Shown here in pieces: positions 58,818 to 64,000 of a stretch of 64,000 nucleotides of DNA; the stretch's first letter is position 1, and each line of letters begins with the position of its first letter. The stretch is from Jiella avicenniae. Its GTDB lineage: Bacteria; Pseudomonadota; Alphaproteobacteria; Rhizobiales; Rhizobiaceae. The notes under the pieces are model-generated. The model made no database searches, had not been told where the DNA came from, and saw only the letters and a list, made by a program, of their open reading frames with translations. A program made the translations under genes and the position numbers. The DNA is taken from positions 62,001-126,000 of the forward strand of contig NZ_JAJUWU010000020.1 in assembly GCF_021390325.1 (NCBI RefSeq). The letters run 5' to 3'.

Positions 58818-59378
58818 ATGAACACCCGAGCCCTGCCGACGGCCCTGATGAGCGTTGACGAATTTCTGGTCTGGTCGCAGGACCTGCCGGAGGGCGAGCG
58901 CTACGAACTGGTCGACGGCAGGTTGTCGCGAATGCAGTCCGAGCGGATCATCCACGCCGAGACGAAGGCCAACGTCTGGCTGGCGTTGCGCGGTGCTCTT
59001 CGCAGCGCCGGCAAAAGCGACTGCCACGCCTTCATCGACGGCGTCAGCGTCCGCATCGACGAAACGACCCTGCGCGAGCCCGACGCGCTGATTCACTGCG
59101 GGACCTACGACCCGAACGCGCTCCTCGCCGACAACCCGGTGGTCGTGGTCGAGGTCGCATCTCCGCAGCGCCCCGAGATCAAGAAGACGCTCGACTACTT
59201 CTCGCTGGAATCGGTCGAACACTACCTCGTCCTGTTTCCGGCCGAGGGGAGGGTGCTTCACCAGTTTCGCTCCTCGACGCCGGGCGAGATCGTCAGCCGC
59301 ATTCTCGGCAAGGATGCGCGGATCGACCTCACGCCACCCGGTATCACCGTCGCCGTCGAGGCGCTTTTCGCCGGCTGA
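58818..59378 (+). CDS. Uma2 family (DUF820) restriction-endonuclease-like protein
   Basis: 186 residues from ATG 58818 (GGAAAG). PD-(D/E)xK-type fold of the Uma2 family: MSVDEFLVWSQDLPEGERYE, LVDGRLSRM, HAETKANVWLALRGALRSAG, VRIDETTLREPDALIHCG, PVVVVEVASPQRPEIKKTLD (VEV catalytic strand), KTLDYFSLESVEHYLVLFP. Function of Uma2 proteins is largely unknown. Sits between nuoD and nuoE on the same strand, with gaps of 37 and 125 bp. Confidence 0.87.
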   Translation: MNTRALPTALMSVDEFLVWSQDLPEGERYELVDGRLSRMQSERIIHAETKANVWLALRGALRSAGKSDCHAFIDGVSVRIDETTLREPDALIHCGTYDPNALLADNPVVVVEVASPQRPEIKKTLDYFSLESVEHYLVLFPAEGRVLHQFRSSTPGEIVSRILGKDARIDLTPPGITVAVEALFAG

Positions 59379-59503
59379 ACCCCCGCCTTTTCCGGCATGG
59401 GAGCCAATCTTCAACTGCGGTCATCGGCCACTGGCCTTTTGTCCGTCTTGTGATAGAACGCGCCGCAACATCGCGTGTTGAAGCGCTCTAAGATCGAGGT
59501 CCG

Positions 59504-60973
59504 ATGTCTGTCAGACGTCTCGCGGAAGAGGCCGTGCAACCAGCCGGCTTCGCGTTTAGCGAAGAGAACGCCGCTTGGGCTGAAGCGACGATCAGAAAGT
59601 ATCCCGAAGGTCGACAGCAGTCCGCCGTCATCCCGCTGCTCATGCGGGCGCAGGATCAGGACGGCTGGGTGACCAAGGCGGCGATCGAGCATGTCGCCGA
59701 GATGCTCGACATGCCGCTGATCCGCGTTCTCGAAGTCGCGACGTTCTATACGCAGTTCCAGCTCAATCCGGTCGGCACCAAAGCTCACGTTCAGGTCTGC
59801 GGGACGACGCCCTGCATGCTGCGGGGCGCCGAGGATCTGAAGTCCGTCTGCCGCAAGAAGATCCATTCCGAGCAGTTCCATCGCAACGAGGCCGGAACGC
59901 TGTCGTGGGAAGAGGTGGAGTGCCTCGGTGCCTGCGTCAACGCGCCGATGGTGATGATCTTCGAGGATACCTACGAGGATCTGACTCCCGAGCGGCTGGA
60001 GGAGATCATCGACCTCTTCGAGGCGGGGCGCCGTGACGAGGTGAATCCCGGCCCACAGAACGGGCGCCACCTGTCGGCGCCGCTCGGCGGCCTGACCTCG
60101 CTGACCGGGGACTACGACGATCTGGCCGCCGAGCAGAAGCGGGAGGGCGCGCACGGACCGGCCAACGGCTCCGCGCCGCAGGGCGAGGGCGCCGGGCGAT
60201 CGGTCTCGACGCCGCCTTCGGAGGCCGGCCGTCCGGACACGGAGTCCGAGCAGACCGACCCGACGCTTCCGACCCCCGGCGCCGCCACGGACGCCAAGGT
60301 GGACGAAAGCGTCGAAGACCGCGAGAGCGACGAACTGGCCGCCGAGGGCCACAAGCCCGGTGCCGGACAGGAAGGCGGCACGCGCCAGGGTTCGACCGAC
60401 GCCGAGGAAGGCAACGTTCCCGACGAGGTCGACACCAAGACGAGCGGGAATTTCCGCCGCGCCGAGGCGGCCGCCGAGGATGCGGTGATCCCGTCCGGGA
60501 AGCATCTCGACGATGCCGGCGGCGGGCAGCCGTCGCGGCTCGGCGAAGGCGAGACGCCGACCGAGGTTCTGACCGGTCGGCGCGAAGGCGATCTCACGGA
60601 AGGTGAGCGGACCGAAACGTCCGACGTGAGGACCGGCCCCGGCCATGCCGATCATTTCGAGAGCGAAGCCGAAGAGGCAACGCCGGAACGGCGGCCGGGT
60701 GACAAGCCGGCCGACCTGCTCGACGCGCCGCGAGGCGAAAAGGACGATCTGAAGCAGATTCGTGGCATCGGCCCGGTGATCGAGGGCAAGCTCAACGACC
60801 TCGGCGTCTATCATTTCTGGCAGATCGCCGAGTGGCGCGAGACCGAGCTGATCTGGATCGACGACTATCTGAATTTCCGCGGCCGGGCCGTTCGCGAACA
60901 GTGGATCGAGCAGGCGAGGGGTATGCGGTCCGGGTCGGCCGCAAGGCCCGGCGAGGGTGAAGGAGAGGCGTGA
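59504..60973 (+). CDS. nuoE: NADH-quinone oxidoreductase subunit E with long C-terminal extension
   Basis: 489 residues, against about 160-240 for a plain NuoE. The first ~170 residues are the thioredoxin-like NuoE domain with the N1a [2Fe-2S] ligands Cys99, Cys104, Cys140 and Cys144 ([20 protein letters not shown]). Residues ~200-405 are acidic, Gly/Glu/Asp-rich and probably disordered. The C terminus (~410-480) is helix-hairpin-helix-like: [45 protein letters not shown]. The same tail occurs in other rhizobial NuoE from memory. Its TGA shares bases with the nuoF start. Confidence 0.93.
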   Translation: MSVRRLAEEAVQPAGFAFSEENAAWAEATIRKYPEGRQQSAVIPLLMRAQDQDGWVTKAAIEHVAEMLDMPLIRVLEVATFYTQFQLNPVGTKAHVQVCGTTPCMLRGAEDLKSVCRKKIHSEQFHRNEAGTLSWEEVECLGACVNAPMVMIFEDTYEDLTPERLEEIIDLFEAGRRDEVNPGPQNGRHLSAPLGGLTSLTGDYDDLAAEQKREGAHGPANGSAPQGEGAGRSVSTPPSEAGRPDTESEQTDPTLPTPGAATDAKVDESVEDRESDELAAEGHKPGAGQEGGTRQGSTDAEEGNVPDEVDTKTSGNFRRAEAAAEDAVIPSGKHLDDAGGGQPSRLGEGETPTEVLTGRREGDLTEGERTETSDVRTGPGHADHFESEAEEATPERRPGDKPADLLDAPRGEKDDLKQIRGIGPVIEGKLNDLGVYHFWQIAEWRETELIWIDDYLNFRGRAVREQWIEQARGMRSGSAARPGEGEGEA

Positions 60974-62277
60974 TGCTTCAGGACAAGGACCGGATCTTCA
61001 CCAACATCTACGGCCTGCGCGACAAGAGCCTGAAGGCTGCGCTCAAGCGTGGCCATTTCGACGGCACGGCCGACATCATCGGCAAGGGCCGCGACTGGAT
61101 CATCAACGAGATGAAGGCCTCCGGCCTTCGCGGGCGTGGCGGCGCGGGCTTCCCGACCGGTCTCAAATGGTCCTTCATGCCGAAGGAAGTCGGCGAGCGG
61201 CCGCATTACCTCGTCATCAATGCCGACGAATCCGAACCCGGGACCTGCAAGGACCGGGAGATCATGCGCAACGATCCGTTCACGCTGATCGAGGGCTGCA
61301 TCATCGCCGGTTTCTCGATGCTGGCGCACACCTGCTACATCTACGTGCGCGGTGAATATGTCCGCGAGCGTCAGGCGCTGCAGCGGGCGATCGACGAGTG
61401 CTACGAGCAGGGCTATCTCGGCAAGGACAACAAGTGCGGCTGGGACTATGACATCGTCGTCCATCACGGTGCCGGCGCCTACATCTGCGGCGAGGAAACC
61501 GCGCTGCTCGAAAGCCTCGAGGGCAAGAAGGGCCAGCCGCGGCTGAAGCCGCCGTTCCCGGCGAATGTCGGCCTCTACGGCTGCCCGACGACCGTCAACA
61601 ACGTCGAGTCGATCGCCGTCGCGCCGACCATTCTGCGCCGCGGCGGCTCCTGGTTCGCCGGCATCGGCCGCCAGAACAACACCGGCACCAAGCTCTTCTG
61701 CGTCTCGGGTCATGTCGAGCGGCCGTGCACCGTCGAGGAGGCGATGGGCATCTCCTTCCGCGAGCTGATCGAGAAGCACTGCGGCGGCATTCGCGGCGGC
61801 TGGGACAACCTTCTCGCGGTGATCCCCGGCGGCTCCTCGGTGCCGCTGGTGCCGGGCGCCGACATCGTCGACGCGCCGATGGATTTCGACGGGCTGCGCG
61901 AGATCAAGACCTCGCTCGGCACCGCCGCCGTCATCGTCATGGACAAGTCCACCGACATCGTGAAGGCGATCGCCCGCATCTCCTATTTCTACAAGCACGA
62001 GAGTTGCGGCCAGTGCACGCCCTGCCGCGAGGGCACCGGCTGGATGTGGCGCGTCATGGAGCGGATGGCCACCGGCCACGCCCAGAAGCGCGAGATCGAC
62101 ATGCTGCTCGACGTCACCAAGCAGGTCGAGGGCCACACGATCTGCGCCCTCGGGGATGCGGCGGCCTGGCCGATCCAGGGCCTCGTCCGCCACTTCCGTG
62201 CGGAGATCGAGCGACGCATCGACGAATATTCGCACAACGCCCACGAGGTGCGGCCGGTGCTCGAGGCGGCGGAGTAG
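60973..62277 (+). CDS. nuoF: NADH-quinone oxidoreductase subunit F (FMN, NADH site)
   Basis: 434 residues from ATG 60973 (GGAGAGG); a GTG three bases earlier is also in frame. NADH-binding [22 protein letters not shown] region [35 protein letters not shown], and N3 cluster ligands [17 protein letters not shown] plus a later Cys ([13 protein letters not shown]). Entry point of electrons from NADH. Overlaps nuoE by one base. Confidence 0.97.
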   Translation: MLQDKDRIFTNIYGLRDKSLKAALKRGHFDGTADIIGKGRDWIINEMKASGLRGRGGAGFPTGLKWSFMPKEVGERPHYLVINADESEPGTCKDREIMRNDPFTLIEGCIIAGFSMLAHTCYIYVRGEYVRERQALQRAIDECYEQGYLGKDNKCGWDYDIVVHHGAGAYICGEETALLESLEGKKGQPRLKPPFPANVGLYGCPTTVNNVESIAVAPTILRRGGSWFAGIGRQNNTGTKLFCVSGHVERPCTVEEAMGISFRELIEKHCGGIRGGWDNLLAVIPGGSSVPLVPGADIVDAPMDFDGLREIKTSLGTAAVIVMDKSTDIVKAIARISYFYKHESCGQCTPCREGTGWMWRVMERMATGHAQKREIDMLLDVTKQVEGHTICALGDAAAWPIQGLVRHFRAEIERRIDEYSHNAHEVRPVLEAAE

Positions 62278-62288
62278 GAGCGGGAGCG

Positions 62289-62540
62289 ATGGCGGACGAG
62301 CCGGACAATCTGGTGCTGCAGCTGCTTCGGGAAATCCGGACGGATGTCGGAGACGTCAAGGCCACACTGGCAAAGCACGGTGAGCGCCTCGACCACATCG
62401 ACCAGCGGCTCGAGGAAGTCCACGAGACGCTCTACACCGTCGCCGGCGCCGCGGTGCACGCCAATGTCCGTCACGACACCGTGGCGGAGCGGTTGAAGAC
62501 GCTGGAAGAGCGCGTCTCCCGGCTGGAAGAGAAAGCCTGA
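62289..62540 (+). CDS. Short coiled-coil protein between nuoF and nuoG
   Basis: 83 residues. Reads [52 protein letters not shown] and [20 protein letters not shown]: heptad-like hydrophobic spacing across nearly the whole length, so an elongated coiled coil. No signal or membrane segment. Starts 11 bp after nuoF and ends 2 bp before nuoG, hence certainly in the nuo transcript. Similar small proteins are seen as generic annotations in rhizobia; no function recalled. Confidence 0.72.
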   Translation: MADEPDNLVLQLLREIRTDVGDVKATLAKHGERLDHIDQRLEEVHETLYTVAGAAVHANVRHDTVAERLKTLEERVSRLEEKA

Positions 62541-62542
62541 TC

Positions 62543-64000
62543 ATGACGAAGCTGAAAGTCGACGGCAACGAGATCGAGGTTCCGGATCACTACACGCTGC
62601 TCCAGGCGTGCGAGGAGGCCGGCGCCGAGATCCCGCGGTTCTGTTTCCACGAGCGCCTGTCGATCGCCGGCAATTGCCGCATGTGCCTGATCGAGGTGAA
62701 GGGCGGGCCGCCGAAGCCGGTGGCGTCCTGCGCCATGGGCGTGCGTGACCTTCGCCCGGGGCCGGAAGGCCAGTTGCCGGAAATGTTCACCAACACGCCG
62801 ATGGTGAAGAAGGCCCGCGAGGGCGTGATGGAATTCCTGCTGATCAACCATCCGCTCGATTGCCCGATCTGCGACCAGGGCGGCGAGTGCGACCTGCAGG
62901 ACCAGGCCATGGCCTACGGCGTCGACTCCTCCCGCTACCGGGAGAACAAGCGCGCCGTCGAGGACAAATATATCGGCCCGCTGGTCAAGACGATCATGAC
63001 GCGCTGCATCCACTGCACGCGCTGCGTCCGCTTCACGACGGAAGTCGCCGGCATTTCCGAGCTCGGCCTCGTCGGCCGAGGCGAGGACGCCGAGATCACC
63101 ACCTTCCTCGAACAGGCGATGACCTCCGAGTTGCAGGGCAACGTCATCGACCTCTGCCCGGTCGGTGCGCTGACCTCGCGGCCTTATGCCTTCCAGGCGC
63201 GTCCGTGGGAGCTGACCAAGACCGAATCGATCGACGTGATGGACGCCGTCGGCTCGGCGATCCGCGTCGACACCCGCGGCCGCGAGGTTCTGCGCATCCT
63301 GCCGCGCGTGAACGAGGCTGTGAACGAGGAGTGGATCTCCGACAAGACCCGCTTCGTCTGGGACGGCCTGCGCACCCAGCGCCTCGACAAGCCCTATGTG
63401 CGCCGCGACGGCAGGCTGCAGCCGGCGAGCTGGCAGGAGGCCTTTGCCGCCATCAAGGCGAAGGTCGACCAGACCGCGCCCGAGAGGATCGGCGCCGTCG
63501 CCGGCGATCTCGCCGCCGTCGAGGAGATGTACGCGCTGAAGCAGCTTATGGCCGGCCTCGGCGCGACCTCGCTCGACTGCCGCCAGGACGGCGTCATGCT
63601 CGACCCGGCCGCCGGCCGCGACAGCTACCTCTTCAACACCACCATCGCCGGCATCGAGGATGCCGACGCGCTGCTGATCGTCGGTGCCAATCCCCGCTTC
63701 GAGGCGGCGGTCCTCAACGCCCGCATCCGCAAGCGCTGGCGGCTCGGCGGCTTCCCGATCGGCGTCATCGGCGAGAACGCCAATCTGCGCTACGACTACA
63801 CCTATCTCGGCGCCGGCACGGACACGCTCTCGGACGTCGCCAAGGCGAGCCAGGGCTTCTTCGACGCGCTGAAGAACGCCGCCCGGCCGATGATCATCGT
63901 CGGCTCCGGCGCGCTAACCGGCGAGAACGGCGCCGGCATCCTCTCCGCCGCCGCGGCGCTCGCCCGCGAGATCGGCGCCTTCGCAGACGGCTGGAACGGC
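62543..64000 (+). CDS. nuoG: NADH-quinone oxidoreductase subunit G (cut by window edge)
   Basis: The first ~486 residues are visible. N-terminal ferredoxin-like [2Fe-2S] N1b ligands in [20 protein letters not shown], the N5 [4Fe-4S] segment [20 protein letters not shown], and N4 ligands [13 protein letters not shown] with [10 protein letters not shown]. The molybdopterin-oxidoreductase-like domain begins after about residue 215 ([20 protein letters not shown]). Largest peripheral-arm subunit of complex I. No frameshift in the visible part. Confidence 0.96.
   Translation, partial: MTKLKVDGNEIEVPDHYTLLQACEEAGAEIPRFCFHERLSIAGNCRMCLIEVKGGPPKPVASCAMGVRDLRPGPEGQLPEMFTNTPMVKKAREGVMEFLLINHPLDCPICDQGGECDLQDQAMAYGVDSSRYRENKRAVEDKYIGPLVKTIMTRCIHCTRCVRFTTEVAGISELGLVGRGEDAEITTFLEQAMTSELQGNVIDLCPVGALTSRPYAFQARPWELTKTESIDVMDAVGSAIRVDTRGREVLRILPRVNEAVNEEWISDKTRFVWDGLRTQRLDKPYVRRDGRLQPASWQEAFAAIKAKVDQTAPERIGAVAGDLAAVEEMYALKQLMAGLGATSLDCRQDGVMLDPAAGRDSYLFNTTIAGIEDADALLIVGANPRFEAAVLNARIRKRWRLGGFPIGVIGENANLRYDYTYLGAGTDTLSDVAKASQGFFDALKNAARPMIIVGSGALTGENGAGILSAAAALAREIGAFADGWNG

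Overview
The window is a stretch of ordinary, gene-dense, high-GC bacterial chromosome. Gene content and order point to the Alphaproteobacteria, order Hyphomicrobiales (Rhizobiales): an exoR homologue, a phaC, the block xthA-erpA-dgt-argS-SPOR-nagZ-tatABC-serS-surE-pcm-LysM/LytM, the block mraZ-rsmH-ftsL-ftsI-murE-murF-mraY-murD-ftsW-murG-murC, and a nuo operon. The family is not certain; an Aurantimonadaceae-like member is a guess from general impression. No prophage, integrase, transposase, CRISPR array or plasmid replication gene was seen. All functional calls are from reading motifs; no database search was run.

Layout. 1-4.4 kb: map (cut by the window edge) and sfsA, a small glyoxalase-superfamily protein, a higBA toxin-antitoxin pair with its operator inside its promoter, and a class I polyhydroxyalkanoate synthase. 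4.5-11.1 kb: a small lipoprotein, an alanine/diaminopimelate-type aminotransferase with homoserine dehydrogenase, class II fructose-bisphosphatase and RecJ. 11.2-12.8 kb: a quiet accessory pocket with an XRE regulator, a small helical partner, and a small gene apparently broken by a 4-bp duplication. 12.8-16.7 kb: four genes, three of them cell-wall enzymes (lytic transglycosylase, GH25 lysozyme-like lipoprotein, AmpD-like amidase) plus a TerB/J-domain protein. 16.78-17.24 kb: RNase P RNA. 17.8-31.4 kb: the division and cell wall (dcw) cluster. It carries an extra pair of tiny membrane-protein genes between ftsW and murG and ends at murC rather than going on to murB-ddl-ftsQAZ.

31.4-36.1 kb: a FadL-type outer membrane protein behind two operator-like repeats, then ilvD overlapping exoR. 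36.1-51.4 kb: the conserved rhizobial block for DNA repair, Fe-S assembly, dNTP control, ArgRS, SPOR protein, NagZ, Tat translocase, SerRS, SurE, Pcm and an NlpD-like degenerate LytM factor. An orphan ABC ATPase stands where scpA-scpB usually lie. 51.4-55.3 kb: a 123-bp palindromic intergenic repeat, an aminotransferase-ureohydrolase pair, tRNA-Asp and a small conserved protein. 55.6-64.0 kb: nuoABCDEFG (complex I), interrupted by a GFA-type zinc protein (C/D), a Uma2 nuclease-like protein (D/E) and a short coiled-coil protein (F/G); nuoG runs off the right edge.

I see no large undescribed system. The best leads are small: the two-gene membrane module in the dcw cluster, the guest genes in nuo, the paired operators before fadL, the duplication-broken gene near 12.6 kb and the scpAB replacement.
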